15,463 nt of DNA, taken from contig CALQBT020000013.1 in the NCBI GenBank assembly GCA_943328885.2, positions 1 to 15,463 on the forward strand, in the 5' to 3' direction. Source of the stretch: Bordetella parapertussis. Its GTDB lineage: Bacteria; Pseudomonadota; Gammaproteobacteria; Burkholderiales; Burkholderiaceae_C. The translations under genes and the position numbers were made by a program. The notes under the pieces are model-generated. The model saw nothing but the letters and a program-made list of their open reading frames with translations. It searched no databases and was not told the origin of the DNA. This document shows, piece after piece, positions 7,095-15,093 of this stretch (the first letter of the stretch is position 1; the number at the start of each line of letters is the position of its first letter).

Positions 7095-8356
7095 AGCGCA
7101 GCGCTGTTGGCGGGCTGACCACCGCCATCCTGATCGCCTGCCTCGCGGCTTGGGTGGGCTGGCGCAACCTGCAGGGCGAGGCCGCACTGGTGCCCGACCC
7201 GCCGGCCCAGGCCGCAAGCGCCGAGCAGATCTCGCGCGGCGCTTACCTCGCGCGAGCCGGCAACTGCGCAGCCTGCCACACCGCGCGCGGCGGCGCGCCT
7301 TATGCCGGTGGGCGCGGCGTGGTCACGCCCTTCGGCACGGTCTATTCAAGCAACCTCACGCCCGACCCATCCACCGGCCTGGGCCGCTGGAGCGCGGCCG
7401 AATTTTGGCGCGCCATGCACCATGGCAGGTCACGCGACGGCCGCCTGCTCTACCCGGCCTTTCCCTACCCCAACTTCAGCCTGGTCAGCCGTACCGACAT
7501 CGACGACTTGTTGGCCTTCCTGCGCAGCTTGCCTGCGGTGACCCAGACCCAGACCGAGCATGCGCTGCGCTGGCCTTACAGCAGCCAGGCCGCGCTGGGG
7601 CTGTGGCGAGCGCTGTATTTCAGACCGGGCGAGTTCAACCCCGAAGCCGAGCGCGGCAAGGCCTGGAACCGCGGCGCCTACCTGGTCAACGGCCTCGGCC
7701 ACTGCAGTGCCTGCCATGCCAGCCGAAATTTGCTGGGCGCCAGCGCCGGCTTGGCCGATACCGGCGCAGGCAGCCAGTTACCGGCGCAGAACTGGTACGC
7801 ACCCTCGCTGGCCGACCCCGCTGAAGCCGGGGTGACCGGGGAATCCGCGGCCGAGACGGTACAACTGCTCAAAACCGGTGTGTCGCGGCGCGCGGCAGCG
7901 ATGGGCCCAATGGCCGAGGTGGTGGCGGGCAGCACGCAGCACCTGACGATCCCGGACCTGCAGGCGATGGTCGAGTTCCTGCGATCGATCGCCTCTGAGG
8001 ATCACCGCAAGAAGGTGCCAGCGATCGATCCGGCAGCCGACACGATGGCGCGCGGCGGCGATCTCTACACCCGGCACTGTGCCGATTGCCATGGCGCCCA
8101 AGGTCAGGGCGCACCTGACCAATACCCGGCGTTGGCGGGCAACCGCGGGGTGACCATGTCCAACCCGCGCAACCTGCTGCAAGCCATCACTGCCGGCGGT
8201 TTTCCTCCGGCCACCGATGCCAATCCACGGCCTTACGGCATGCCAGCGTTCGATCTCCCGCACGCCGACCTGGCCGCGCTGACGACCTGGCTGCGCGCTG
8301 CCTGGGGCCACCAGGCAGCGCCGCTGTCCGAGGTTGAGGTCCTGCTCAACCGATGA
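7091..8356 (+). CDS. Membrane-anchored tri-heme cytochrome c (alcohol/gluconate dehydrogenase-type cytochrome subunit)
   Basis: This 421-residue protein has three heme sites: C59-AA-CH63, C205-SA-CH209 and C330-AD-CH334. Residues about 8-24 are a single hydrophobic segment that anchors or exports it. The order of segments (RGAYLARAGNCAACHTARGG, then GLGRWSAAEFWRAMHHG, RGAYLVNGLGHCSACH, GMPAFDLPHADLAALTTWLR) matches the tri-heme subunit that passes electrons from periplasmic quinoprotein, flavin or molybdenum dehydrogenases to quinone or a terminal oxidase. It starts at the ATG overlapping the preceding stop (ATGA), so it is coupled to the c4-like gene. No dehydrogenase subunit is adjacent, so the electron donor is unknown; together the two cytochromes could form a stand-alone relay. 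The family is clear, the partner is not. Confidence 0.9.
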   Translation: MKRSAVGGLTTAILIACLAAWVGWRNLQGEAALVPDPPAQAASAEQISRGAYLARAGNCAACHTARGGAPYAGGRGVVTPFGTVYSSNLTPDPSTGLGRWSAAEFWRAMHHGRSRDGRLLYPAFPYPNFSLVSRTDIDDLLAFLRSLPAVTQTQTEHALRWPYSSQAALGLWRALYFRPGEFNPEAERGKAWNRGAYLVNGLGHCSACHASRNLLGASAGLADTGAGSQLPAQNWYAPSLADPAEAGVTGESAAETVQLLKTGVSRRAAAMGPMAEVVAGSTQHLTIPDLQAMVEFLRSIASEDHRKKVPAIDPAADTMARGGDLYTRHCADCHGAQGQGAPDQYPALAGNRGVTMSNPRNLLQAITAGGFPPATDANPRPYGMPAFDLPHADLAALTTWLRAAWGHQAAPLSEVEVLLNR

Positions 8357-8403
8357 CCCTCGAGGATTTACCCAACTTCACAAACGACCTGCGCACCCAT
8401 GAG

Positions 8404-8428
8404 GAGCCGGCGCGCGCTGGCCCGGCTC
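8404..8428 (+). terminator. Hairpin after the cytochrome genes
   Basis: GAGCCGG (8404-8410) and CCGGCTC (8422-8428) form a perfect 7-base stem with an 11-base loop, 47 bases after the tri-heme cytochrome stop. There is no T run after it, so termination there would be weak or need another factor. Confidence 0.3.
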
Positions 8429-8495
8429 GAACCACAGCGGTCAACGGTTCGGGTTGATGTACCGTTGTCTACACAACATCACTGAAGGAATTGCA

Positions 8496-9050
8496 ATGCT
8501 TCGTTCCACTCTTGCCCTGGCCATTGCCGCCGGCTTGGCCTTGACACTGTCGGGCTGCGCGACCAGCCGGTCCGATGTGATCAGCCGACGCGATGCGCAG
8601 CACATGTCCACGGTCGTGGATGGCACGGTGCTGACGGTTCGCGCCGTGACCATCGATGGCAGCCAGACCGGCATGGGTGCCACTGCCGGCGGTGTGGTCG
8701 GCGCGATCGCCGGCTCATCGATCGGCGGTCGGCGCGACTCAGCGGTGGGAGGGGTGCTGGGCGCAGTGGCCGGTGCGATGATGGGCAATGCGATCGAGCG
8801 CAACACGACGCGCGAAGAATCGCAAGAAATTCTGATCCAGCTTCGCAATGGCGAGCGCCGCGCCATCGTCCAAGCCAAGGGCGGTGAGACCTTGCAACCC
8901 GGCGATGCCGTGATCATCGTCTCCAACGGGGGCAAGGTCCGGGTGACGCGCGCGCCGGTGAGTACTCAGCAAGTCGTGCCGCAAATGGTGCCCCAGGTCG
9001 TGCCGGGCTATCAGTCGGTGCCCACGCCGGTGCCTGGCACGCGCAGTTAA
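8496..9050 (+). CDS. Glycine-zipper outer-membrane lipoprotein (SlyB/17-kDa antigen type)
   Basis: This 184-residue protein begins with a lipoprotein signal whose lipobox is LSGC at residues 18-21, so the mature form should start at lipidated C21 (next residue A, no inner-membrane retention aspartate). Residues about 68-105 form a glycine-zipper two-helix segment (GATAGGVVGAIAGSSIGG and GGVLGAVAGAMMGNAI), as in the SlyB/Rickettsia 17-kDa surface antigen group. It is followed by a small beta-rich domain and a proline/valine/glutamine-rich tail. The ATG at 8496 is chosen because AAGGA lies 6 bases before it and the signal peptide begins there; an upstream in-frame start at 8454 would spoil the signal. 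The gene stands alone and is convergent with the lipocalin gene. Such proteins usually have a structural or stress-linked envelope role; the exact function here is not known. Confidence 0.9.
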   Translation: MLRSTLALAIAAGLALTLSGCATSRSDVISRRDAQHMSTVVDGTVLTVRAVTIDGSQTGMGATAGGVVGAIAGSSIGGRRDSAVGGVLGAVAGAMMGNAIERNTTREESQEILIQLRNGERRAIVQAKGGETLQPGDAVIIVSNGGKVRVTRAPVSTQQVVPQMVPQVVPGYQSVPTPVPGTRS

Positions 9051-9057
9051 AACGCAA

Positions 9058-9081
9058 GCCGCCGGCGACGCTCACGGCGGC
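9058..9081 (-). terminator. Shared hairpin between convergent lipoprotein genes
   Basis: GCCGCCG (9058-9064) and CGGCGGC (9075-9081) form a 7-base GC stem with a 10-base loop. In the minus direction it is followed by TTGCGTTTT, giving a plausible intrinsic terminator for the lipocalin gene, whose TGA stop lies at the loop edge. In the plus direction it follows the glycine-zipper gene by 7 bases but lacks a T run. Confidence 0.45.
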
Positions 9082-9617
9082 AAGGGCTGGGTCTGCGGTG
9101 TCAGCCTGAACGCCGAGCGCGAGTAACCCAGCGACTCGGCCTGGGTCATCGCTGCCTCCTGATCCGCTGGCGCCATCTGCGGCGTACGCGACAGCAGCCA
9201 ACCGTAGCGCCGGGTCGGTTCGCCCACCAACACCCAGCGGTAGTCGGACGGCAAGGCCAGGACCCAGTAATCGCCGTAGAAAGGCCGAAAAAAACTGACC
9301 CGCAGTTTGGCGCCACCGCTGTTGGGAACAACCTTGGCCACGCCGGTGGCATCGGTCACCGAGCCATCGGACTGGCGACAGCGGTTGAAGACCTCGAGGT
9401 CATCGCCCTGAATCCGATAGCGAGCTTGTGTGTCGGCCACACACTGAGCCTGGAACCGGTTCGGCACGAGGGCAATCTCGTACCAGGCGCCGAGGTAACG
9501 GTCGAGGTCTACCGCAGCGACAGTGGGCAAAGGCATTGCCGGCGGCGGCGAACCGCAGCCCATCAAGGACGCTGCCGCGATCAGCGCAACGCAAGTCATC
9601 AAGTGGGTTAGGCGCAT
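9072..9617 (-). CDS. Lipocalin family lipoprotein (Blc-like)
   Basis: This 181-residue outer-membrane lipocalin is predicted to bind a lipid or other hydrophobic ligand in a single beta-barrel. The signal peptide ends in a lipobox, LMGC at residues 18-21, giving a mature N-terminal lipidated cysteine. The lipocalin signature is clear: YLGAWYEIALVPNRFQ (G43 and W45 are the invariant pair), then CVADTQARY, RVSFFRPFYGDYWVLAL, and WLLSRTPQMAP near the end, matching bacterial Blc proteins of about 175-180 residues. The ATG at 9617 has no good ribosome site; a second ATG at 9599 would still leave most of the signal, so the start is uncertain by 6 codons. It is transcribed away from the vapBC/his genes. 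E. coli Blc is a stress- and stationary-phase protein that binds lysophospholipids; whether this one does is inference. Confidence 0.9.
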   Translation of the reverse strand: MRLTHLMTCVALIAAASLMGCGSPPPAMPLPTVAAVDLDRYLGAWYEIALVPNRFQAQCVADTQARYRIQGDDLEVFNRCRQSDGSVTDATGVAKVVPNSGGAKLRVSFFRPFYGDYWVLALPSDYRWVLVGEPTRRYGWLLSRTPQMAPADQEAAMTQAESLGYSRSAFRLTPQTQPLPP

Positions 9618-9621
9618 GTGA

Positions 9622-9641
9622 AAGGTTCTGACAAGGTTCTG
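9622..9641. repeat. Short tandem-like direct repeat before the lipocalin gene
   Basis: AAGGTTCTG occurs at 9622-9630 and again at 9633-9641, an 11-base period close to one helix turn, just upstream of the lipocalin start. It could be a pair of activator half-sites or chance. Confidence 0.3.
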
Positions 9642-9745
9642 GGGTCATCGGTTCAGCGACCCGGCCGCCCTTGAAACGCATCTGACGGTGATCAAAAGGC
9701 AGCGCCGGCTGTACATCGCAGGACATTGGATAAAAGTACACTGAG

Positions 9746-9774
9746 TTCGTGGTGCACGAAGTTTGTGTTATAAA
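9746..9774 (+). promoter_or_regulatory. Candidate vapBC promoter and operator
   Basis: TTCGTG (9746-9751) and CACGAA (9755-9760) are perfect inverted arms separated by 3 bases. TATAAA (9769-9774) fits a -10 element; 17 bases before it the -35 position coincides with the left arm TTCGTG (poor match to TTGACA). A ribbon-helix-helix antitoxin bound to the palindrome would block the promoter, as expected for autoregulated toxin-antitoxin pairs. The stretch 9720-9790 is visibly more A/T-rich than its surroundings. The start of transcription would be about 20 bases before the vapB ATG. Confidence 0.5.
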
Positions 9775-9799
9775 CTCCCCGCTGATCTTGAGGTCCTGG

Positions 9800-10030
9800 A
9801 TGAAGAACGTCACCGTCACGATGGAAGACAGCGTCGCCGAATGGGCACGGATGGAGGCTGCGCGGCGCAACACCAGCGTGTCTCGCCTCGTGGGGCAGAT
9901 GCTGGCAGAGAAGATGCGGCACGACGATGCCTACGAGCGAGCAATGAACGAATGGCGAAATCGCCAGCGAGTCTACCGCTCTGACGGTGCGCCTTACCCA
10001 AAACGCGACGGCAGCCGGAGGCCGGGGTGA
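9800..10030 (+). CDS. Ribbon-helix-helix antitoxin, VapB-type
   Basis: This 76-residue protein is predicted to bind DNA as a dimer and to neutralise the adjoining PIN toxin. The start MKNVTVTMEDSVAEWARMEA forms the beta-strand and first helix of a CopG/Arc-like ribbon-helix-helix fold; RNTSVSRLVGQMLAEKMR is the second helix. The acidic/aromatic region that follows (DDAYERAMNEWRNR) is the usual toxin-binding part. The end GAPYPKRDGSRRPG resembles related antitoxins whose tails run YPKR-E/D-x, with an altered last few residues. The ATG at 9800 is chosen because GAGG lies 6 bases before it and the fold starts there; a start at 9749 would lie inside the operator palindrome. Its TGA overlaps the GTG of the toxin gene. 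Confidence 0.8.
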   Translation: MKNVTVTMEDSVAEWARMEAARRNTSVSRLVGQMLAEKMRHDDAYERAMNEWRNRQRVYRSDGAPYPKRDGSRRPG

Positions 10031-10473
10031 GCTTGGTCTTCGTCGACAGCAACGTGCTGCTCTACAGCGAGGACAGTGCCAACCTTGCCAAGCAACAGCG
10101 CGCGGTCGACTGGCTGGACGCGCTATGGACACGCCGTTGCGGCCGCTTGAGCATCCAAGTGCTCAGCGAGTTCTACACCCATGCCACGCGCGGACTGCAG
10201 CCCGCGATGCCTGCCGGCGACGCCCGTGCCGAGGTGCGTCGCTACCAGCGTTGGCAGCCCTGGCCGATAGACCACGCCACGGTGGAGACCGCCTGGGCGA
10301 TCGAAAGCCGCTTTGGCTTCGACCACCCTGACGCGCTGGTGCTGGCGGCCGCTCAGCAGCAGGGGTGCGAGTGGCTGCTGAGCGAAGACCTGCCACACGA
10401 CCTGCAGATCGACGGCGTGCGAATCCTCAACCCTTTCCTGGTCGGGCCCGAAAGGCTAGACGCGACACCATGA
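10027..10473 (+). CDS. PIN-domain ribonuclease toxin, VapC-type
   Basis: This 148-residue protein is a PIN-domain nuclease, predicted to cleave RNA with Mg2+ or Mn2+ when not bound by its antitoxin. The acidic active-site residues are present: D7 in FVDSNVLLY, E48 in QVLSEFY, D99/D102 in FDHPDALVLAAA and D121 in LLSEDL, so the toxin looks intact. The start is a GTG overlapping the antitoxin stop (GTGA), the usual coupling in such pairs. Unusually, its own stop overlaps the ATG of hisC (ATGA), which links the toxin gene translationally to histidine biosynthesis. Length is close to the family norm (130-150). The RNA target cannot be read from sequence. Confidence 0.85.
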   Translation: MSLVFVDSNVLLYSEDSANLAKQQRAVDWLDALWTRRCGRLSIQVLSEFYTHATRGLQPAMPAGDARAEVRRYQRWQPWPIDHATVETAWAIESRFGFDHPDALVLAAAQQQGCEWLLSEDLPHDLQIDGVRILNPFLVGPERLDATP

Positions 10474-11555
10474 ACCCGCTCCAAGCCTGCATGCAACGCG
10501 TGATCCGCCCCGACATCCAAGGGCTGCACGGCTACGCGGTCCAACCCAGTGCGGGGCTGGTCAAGGTCGACACGATGGAGAACCCTCACCGTCTACCCGA
10601 GGCGCTACAACACGAACTCGGCGCGAGGCTGGGTAGGGTCGCGATCAACCGCTATCCGGCCGAGCGAAGCGACGACCTCAAGGCCGCGCTGGCGACCCAT
10701 GCCGGCCTGCCCGAGGGCTGCGCGCTGATGCTGGGCAACGGCTCGGACGAGTTGATCAGTTTGCTCAGTCTGGCCTGTGCGCTGCCGGGCACCGTGTTCA
10801 TGTCGCCCCTGCCCAGCTTCGTGATGTACGGTTTGTCGGCGACCTTGCAGGGCGTGGGCTTCGTCGGTGTGCCGCTCACGGCCGATTTCGAACTCGACGA
10901 GGCCGCAATGCTGGCCGCGATCGCCGAGCACCGACCGGCGCTGCTGTACCTGGCCTGCCCCAACAATCCGACCGCCAACCTGTGGGACGAGGCGGTGATC
11001 GAACGCCTGGTCGACGCAGTGGCCGCGCAGCAAGGACTGGTGGTGATGGACGAGGCCTACCAGCCTTTTGCCGACCGCGACAGCATGGACCTGATGCGCC
11101 GCCATCCACAGGTGTTGGTGATGCGAACGATGAGCAAGTTCGGCTTGGCCGGCGTTCGCATCGGCTACCTGATGGGCCGCAGCGAGCTGATCAACGAGGT
11201 CGACAAGCTGCGCCCGCCATTCAACATCAGTGTGCTCAATGCCGAAGCCGGGCTGTTTGCACTCGAACACGCCGACGAATACGCCCGCCAAGCTGCGTTG
11301 ATACGCAGCGAGCGCGAGTGGCTGTTCACCAGCTTGAGCGATCTGCCAGGCGTCACGCCCTACCCCAGCCAGGCCAACATGGTGCTGGTCCGGGTGCCTG
11401 ATGCGCCCGCCACGTTTGCCGGCATGAAAGCCCGGGGCGTGTTGGTCAAGAACGTCTCGGCACTGCACCCGTTGCTGGCCAATTGCCTGCGAATCACGGT
11501 CGGCACCGCCGATGAAAACCGCTTGACTCTGGCTGCCTTGTGCGCCAGCCTCTGA
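10470..11555 (+). CDS. hisC: Histidinol-phosphate aminotransferase
   Basis: This 361-residue PLP enzyme transfers the amino group of glutamate to imidazole-acetol phosphate in histidine synthesis. Clear motifs: MENPHRLPE near the N-terminus, [15 protein letters not shown] (cofactor phosphate region), [21 protein letters not shown], and [15 protein letters not shown] with the Schiff-base lysine K223; [10 protein letters not shown] is the arginine-containing substrate segment near the end. The ATG at 10470 is chosen because it overlaps the toxin stop and gives the normal HisC N-terminus; no strong ribosome site precedes it (a GAAAGG lies about 15 bases away), so translation likely depends on ribosomes finishing vapC. 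It opens a hisC-hisB-hisH-hisA-hisF run. In many relatives hisG and hisD come first; here they are absent. Confidence 0.95.
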   Translation: MNPLQACMQRVIRPDIQGLHGYAVQPSAGLVKVDTMENPHRLPEALQHELGARLGRVAINRYPAERSDDLKAALATHAGLPEGCALMLGNGSDELISLLSLACALPGTVFMSPLPSFVMYGLSATLQGVGFVGVPLTADFELDEAAMLAAIAEHRPALLYLACPNNPTANLWDEAVIERLVDAVAAQQGLVVMDEAYQPFADRDSMDLMRRHPQVLVMRTMSKFGLAGVRIGYLMGRSELINEVDKLRPPFNISVLNAEAGLFALEHADEYARQAALIRSEREWLFTSLSDLPGVTPYPSQANMVLVRVPDAPATFAGMKARGVLVKNVSALHPLLANCLRITVGTADENRLTLAALCASL

Positions 11556-11577
11556 ACCCGACTGCCCGAAAGCCGCC

Positions 11578-12192
11578 ATGGACCGCCTTGCCGACCCGAC
11601 ACCCGACCGAACTGCCGACGTACGCCGCGACACCAAGGAGACCCGGATCCGCGTGCGGCTGAACCTCGACGGCAGCGGTCAAAGTCGCTTGGCCACCGGT
11701 ATCGGCTTCTTTGACCACATGCTTGACCAAGTGGCGCGCCACGGCCTGATCGACCTCGACATCGAGTGCGAAGGTGACCTGCACATCGATGGCCACCACA
11801 GCGTCGAGGACGTCGGCATCACGCTGGGCATGGCGGTGGCCCAAGCGGTCGGCGACAAGCGCGGCATCACCCGCTACGGCCACAGCTATGTGCCACTGGA
11901 CGAGGCGCTCTCACGGGTCGTGGTCGATTTCTCGGGTCGACCAGGGCTGCACCAAAGCATAGACTTCAAGGCCGGCATGGTCGGCGGCTTTGACACCCAG
12001 CTGACTTACGAGTTCTTCCAGGGCTTCGTCAACCACGCACTGTGCACGCTGCACATCGACAACCTGAAGGGCGACAACGCCCACCACCAAGCCGAGACGG
12101 TTTTCAAGGCCTTTGGCCGGGCGCTGCGCATGGCGCTGACGCCCGACCCACGTTCGGCCGGCATGATCCCCTCGACCAAAGGCAGCCTCTGA
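11578..12192 (+). CDS. hisB: Imidazoleglycerol-phosphate dehydratase
   Basis: This 204-residue single-domain enzyme dehydrates imidazole glycerol phosphate to imidazole-acetol phosphate, feeding HisC. Metal-binding histidine motifs of the family are present: [22 protein letters not shown] and the C-terminal [17 protein letters not shown]. There is no phosphatase domain of the enterobacterial fusion type, so histidinol-phosphatase must be encoded elsewhere. The first 15 residues ([15 protein letters not shown]) are a short variable leader before the conserved R-T-K-ET-I start. It begins 22 bases after hisC, with only a GAAAG as possible ribosome site. Confidence 0.95.
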   Translation: MDRLADPTPDRTADVRRDTKETRIRVRLNLDGSGQSRLATGIGFFDHMLDQVARHGLIDLDIECEGDLHIDGHHSVEDVGITLGMAVAQAVGDKRGITRYGHSYVPLDEALSRVVVDFSGRPGLHQSIDFKAGMVGGFDTQLTYEFFQGFVNHALCTLHIDNLKGDNAHHQAETVFKAFGRALRMALTPDPRSAGMIPSTKGSL

Positions 12193-12229
12193 TGGCCTCC
12201 ATGCCTTTCGCTCTTCGGCGGCGTTGACC

Positions 12230-12889
12230 ATGGCCAAGACCGTGGCCGTCGTCGATTACGGCATGGGCAACCTGCGATCAGTGTCGCAGGCGGTGATGCA
12301 TGTGGCTGCCGAATCGGGCCATCAAGTGCTCGTGACGAGTCGGCCCGAAGACGTGCTGGCGGCCGAGCGCGTCGTTCTGCCCGGCCAGGGCGCGATGCGC
12401 GACTGCATGCGCGAGTTGCACGACTCGGGTCTGAAGGATGCGGTGATGCAAGCCGCCGCCAGCAAGCCCTTGATGGGCATCTGCGTGGGCATGCAGATGC
12501 TGCTCGACCACAGCGAGGAGCAGGACCAACCGGGCCTGGGCCTGATCCCCGGCCGGGTGCTGCGTTTCGCCCTCGCCGGCCAGCGGCAAGCCGCTGGCAG
12601 CCGCTACAAGGTGCCGCAGATGGGCTGGAACCAGGTGTTCGCGCAGCCTCAAAACGGCAGGCCTCACCCGATCTGGGACGGCGTGCCCGACGGCAGTCAT
12701 TTCTACTTTGTGCACAGTTACTACGCCGCACCGTCGGACCCACGCCACACTGCAGGCCTGACCGAGTACGGAGAGCGCTTTACCTGCGCGGTGGCGCGGG
12801 ATAACATTTTCGCCACCCAGTTTCATCCTGAGAAAAGTGCGGATCAGGGCTTGCGCCTGTACCGCAACTTCCTGGGCTGGAAGCCCTAG
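12230..12889 (+). CDS. hisH: Imidazole glycerol phosphate synthase, glutamine amidotransferase subunit
   Basis: This 219-residue class I amidotransferase releases ammonia from glutamine and passes it to HisF in the IGP synthase heterodimer. The nucleophile is C85 in [13 protein letters not shown]199 and E201 in ATQFHPEKS complete the catalytic triad. [12 protein letters not shown] at the start, VPQMGWNQV and YFVHSYYA are standard HisH motifs. The ATG at 12230 fits the conserved [11 protein letters not shown] start; a TTG two codons upstream is unnecessary. There is no clear ribosome site and a 37-base gap to hisB. A perfect inverted repeat lies inside the gene (12579-12598). Confidence 0.95.
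   Translation: MAKTVAVVDYGMGNLRSVSQAVMHVAAESGHQVLVTSRPEDVLAAERVVLPGQGAMRDCMRELHDSGLKDAVMQAAASKPLMGICVGMQMLLDHSEEQDQPGLGLIPGRVLRFALAGQRQAAGSRYKVPQMGWNQVFAQPQNGRPHPIWDGVPDGSHFYFVHSYYAAPSDPRHTAGLTEYGERFTCAVARDNIFATQFHPEKSADQGLRLYRNFLGWKP
12579..12598 (+). repeat. Perfect inverted repeat inside hisH
   Basis: GCCAGCGGC and GCCGCTGGC are exact 9-base inverted arms separated by AA, a strong potential RNA hairpin within the hisH reading frame, encoding part of the variable [14 protein letters not shown] loop just before the conserved VPQMGWN. Confidence 0.5.
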
Positions 12890-12933
12890 GTGATCAACCC
12901 AAGTCCTCCTTACCTCAAAACCGAACCACAGCC

Positions 12934-13674
12934 ATGCAGCTGATTCCAGCCATAGACCTCAAGGATGGTCATTGCGTCCGCCTTGAACAAGGCGACATGA
13001 AAATTTCCACCACTTTTGGCGAGGACCCCGCGGCGATGGCCAGACGCTGGGTCGATGCCGGCGCACGCCGCTTGCACCTGGTGGACCTGAACGGCGCGTT
13101 CGCTGGCAAGCCAGTCAATGAACCCGCGATCAAGAGCATCCTGCGCGAGGTCGGCAGCGAAATCCCAGTCCAACTCGGCGGCGGCATCCGCGACCTCGAC
13201 ACCATCGAGCGCTACCTTGATGACGGCATCAGCTACGTCATCATCGGCACCGCAGCAGTCAAGAGTCCGGGATTCCTCAGAGACGCCTGCACGGCTTTTG
13301 GCGGCCACATCATCGTCGGCCTCGATGCCAAGGACGGCAAGGTCGCAACCGACGGCTGGAGCAAGCTCACCGGCCACGAGGTGATAGACCTGGCGCGCAA
13401 GTTCGAGGACTACGGCATCGAGGGCGTGATCTACACCGACATCGGCCGCGACGGCATGCTCAGCGGCATCAACATCGACGCCACGGTCAAGCTGGCGCAA
13501 GCACTCAAAGTGCCGGTGATCGCCTCGGGCGGCCTGTCCGACATCGCCGACATCGAGCGCCTTTGCGCGGTCGCCTTCGAAGGCGTGGGCGGCGTGATCT
13601 GCGGTCGCTCGATCTACACCGGTGCGCTGGACTTCTCTGCAGCGCAACGGCGTGCCGACGAGTTGATGCGCTGA
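12934..13674 (+). CDS. hisA: Phosphoribosylformimino-5-aminoimidazole carboxamide ribotide isomerase (ProFAR isomerase)
   Basis: This 246-residue TIM-barrel enzyme makes PRFAR, the substrate of HisHF. The general acid/base aspartates are present: D8 in [10 protein letters not shown] and D169 in [13 protein letters not shown]131 in VGLDAKDG is at the corresponding mid-barrel strand. Phosphate-binding loops are LGGGIRD and IASGGLSD, and ICGRSIYTG closes the barrel. Length is normal for HisA. It starts 44 bases after hisH with a weak ribosome site. The gene ends at 13674, and 49 bases separate it from hisF. Confidence 0.96.
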   Translation: MQLIPAIDLKDGHCVRLEQGDMKISTTFGEDPAAMARRWVDAGARRLHLVDLNGAFAGKPVNEPAIKSILREVGSEIPVQLGGGIRDLDTIERYLDDGISYVIIGTAAVKSPGFLRDACTAFGGHIIVGLDAKDGKVATDGWSKLTGHEVIDLARKFEDYGIEGVIYTDIGRDGMLSGINIDATVKLAQALKVPVIASGGLSDIADIERLCAVAFEGVGGVICGRSIYTGALDFSAAQRRADELMR

Positions 13675-13693
13675 AACAGCGGGCAAGGATAAT
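13663..13693 (+). promoter_or_regulatory. Possible internal promoter before hisF
   Basis: TTGATG (13663-13668, within the end of hisA) and GATAAT (13688-13693) resemble -35 and -10 boxes with a 19-base spacer, longer than ideal. It would start transcription about 25 bases before hisF and could give hisF, rsmD and coaD expression independent of the upstream toxin-antitoxin promoter. Confidence 0.3.
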
Positions 13694-13723
13694 GGCGGGC
13701 TCGCCCAGCCCATCGTCCTGCCC

Positions 13724-14503
13724 ATGCTCGCCAAACGCATCATTCCCTGCCTGGACGTCACTGGCGGCCGCGTCGTCAAGGGCGTCAACTTCGTCGAATT
13801 GCGTGACGCCGGCGATCCGGTAGAGATCGCAGCGCGCTACAACGAGCAAGGCGCCGACGAGCTGACTTTTCTCGACATCACCGCCACCAGCGACGGTCGC
13901 GACCTGATCCTGCACATCATCGAGGCAGTGGCTTCCCAGGTCTTCATCCCGCTGACAGTGGGCGGTGGCGTGCGAACCGTGGCAGACGTGCGGCGCCTGC
14001 TCAACGCGGGCGCTGACAAGGTCAGCTTCAATTCGGCCGCAGTGGCAGATCCGCAGGTGATCGCTGACGCATCGGCCAGGTACGGCGCCCAGTGCATCGT
14101 CGTGGCGATCGACGCCAAACGCCGCCGAGGCGACGAGCTCAGCGCGCGAGGCCCGGGCTGGGATGTCTACACCCACGGCGGGCGCAAGAACGTTGGGCTC
14201 GATGCGGTGGCATGGGCGCGCCGGATGGCCGAGCAAGGAGCCGGTGAAATCCTGCTGACCAGTATGGACCGCGATGGCACCAAGATAGGCTTCGACCTCG
14301 AACTCACCCGCGCCGTCAGCGACGCAGTGCCGGTACCGGTGATCGCATCGGGCGGCGTTGGCGCGCTTGAGCACTTGGCCGAAGGCATCCAGATCGGTGG
14401 TGCCGACGCGGTGCTGGCCGCCAGCATCTTCCACTACGGCGAGTTCAGCGTCGGCCAGGCCAAGGCGATGATGGCATCGCGCGGCATCCCGGTGCGCTTG
14501 TGA
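13724..14503 (+). CDS. hisF: Imidazole glycerol phosphate synthase, cyclase subunit
   Basis: This 259-residue TIM-barrel subunit uses ammonia from HisH to convert PRFAR to imidazole glycerol phosphate and AICAR. Catalytic aspartates D11 ([15 protein letters not shown]) and D130 (VVAIDAKR) are in place. Phosphate sites LTVGGGVRT and [11 protein letters not shown], and [13 protein letters not shown], are standard. Length is close to the usual 250-260. The ATG at 13724 gives the conserved [11 protein letters not shown] start. Its TGA overlaps the GTG start of rsmD. In many Burkholderiales hisI and hisE follow hisF; here they do not. Confidence 0.97.
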   Translation: MLAKRIIPCLDVTGGRVVKGVNFVELRDAGDPVEIAARYNEQGADELTFLDITATSDGRDLILHIIEAVASQVFIPLTVGGGVRTVADVRRLLNAGADKVSFNSAAVADPQVIADASARYGAQCIVVAIDAKRRRGDELSARGPGWDVYTHGGRKNVGLDAVAWARRMAEQGAGEILLTSMDRDGTKIGFDLELTRAVSDAVPVPVIASGGVGALEHLAEGIQIGGADAVLAASIFHYGEFSVGQAKAMMASRGIPVRL

Positions 14504-15093
14504 GACCAAGACCCGGCGCCAGACCCGCGGTGCACGGCAACCCGCCGCGCGAGGTCCGGTTGATCGGTGGCCTGCTGCGGCGCAGCAAGCTGCCAGTGGC
14601 CGACAAGCCGGGCCTGCGGCCGACGCCTGACCGGGTCCGCGAGACCTTATTCAACTGGTTGGGCGCCGACCTGTCAGGCTGGCGCTGCCTCGACGCTTTT
14701 GCCGGCAGCGGCGCATTGGGTTTCGAGGCCGCGTCACGCGGGGCGGCCGAGGTGCTGCTGCTCGAGCGCGACACCGGCCTGGTTCGCAGCCTGCGCGAGA
14801 GCCAGGCGCGATTGAAAGCCACCACGCTGCGGGTCGAAGCCGCTGACGCGCTGGCCTGGATGGCGGCTTGCGAGCCGGCCCGCTTCGAGTTGGTGCTGCT
14901 GGACCCGCCATTCGACGCCGGCCTGCTGCCGCGCGCGGTCGCCGCCGCGGCGCCGCTGGTCGTGCCCGGCGGATGCCTGTACGCCGAGTCACCCGATGCG
15001 CTCGCTGCCACCGATTTACCCGCCGGGTTCGAACTCTGGCGACAGGGCCGCGCCGGTTTGGTGCACTATCATTTATTGCAGCGCGCGCTCTGA
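14500..15093 (+). CDS. rsmD: 16S rRNA (guanine(966)-N2)-methyltransferase RsmD
   Basis: This 197-residue SAM-dependent enzyme is predicted to methylate G966 of 16S rRNA. The family start motif [15 protein letters not shown] and [14 protein letters not shown] are clear. The SAM-binding glycine motif is [17 protein letters not shown] (about residues 65-81) and the catalytic tetrad is DPPF at 135-138, equivalent to the usual NPPF/DPPY. The N-terminal 18 residues are extra, basic and variable. The GTG at 14500 overlaps the hisF stop (GTGA), indicating translational coupling to hisF. Pairing with coaD immediately downstream is a very common bacterial arrangement and supports the call. Confidence 0.93.
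   Translation: MRPRPGARPAVHGNPPREVRLIGGLLRRSKLPVADKPGLRPTPDRVRETLFNWLGADLSGWRCLDAFAGSGALGFEAASRGAAEVLLLERDTGLVRSLRESQARLKATTLRVEAADALAWMAACEPARFELVLLDPPFDAGLLPRAVAAAAPLVVPGGCLYAESPDALAATDLPAGFELWRQGRAGLVHYHLLQRAL

Noticed and set aside
9618..9799. Possible histidine leader peptide and attenuator before the his genes
   Set aside because: No run of histidine codons and no terminator/antiterminator pair was seen in this gap; the pattern fits a toxin-antitoxin promoter instead.
9749..9799. Longer antitoxin starting with GTG at 9749
   Set aside because: The start lies inside the operator palindrome and before the likely transcription start, and the added 17 residues are not part of the ribbon-helix-helix fold. 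The ATG at 9800 has a ribosome site.
10605..11636. Minus-strand frame of 343 codons opposite hisC
   Set aside because: It is an antisense shadow of a confident gene, with histidine/glutamine-rich composition and no motif.
12910..14509. Minus-strand frames opposite hisA and hisF (292 and 334 codons)
   Set aside because: They run opposite strongly conserved genes, have no ribosome site or motif, and their composition is typical of antisense frames.
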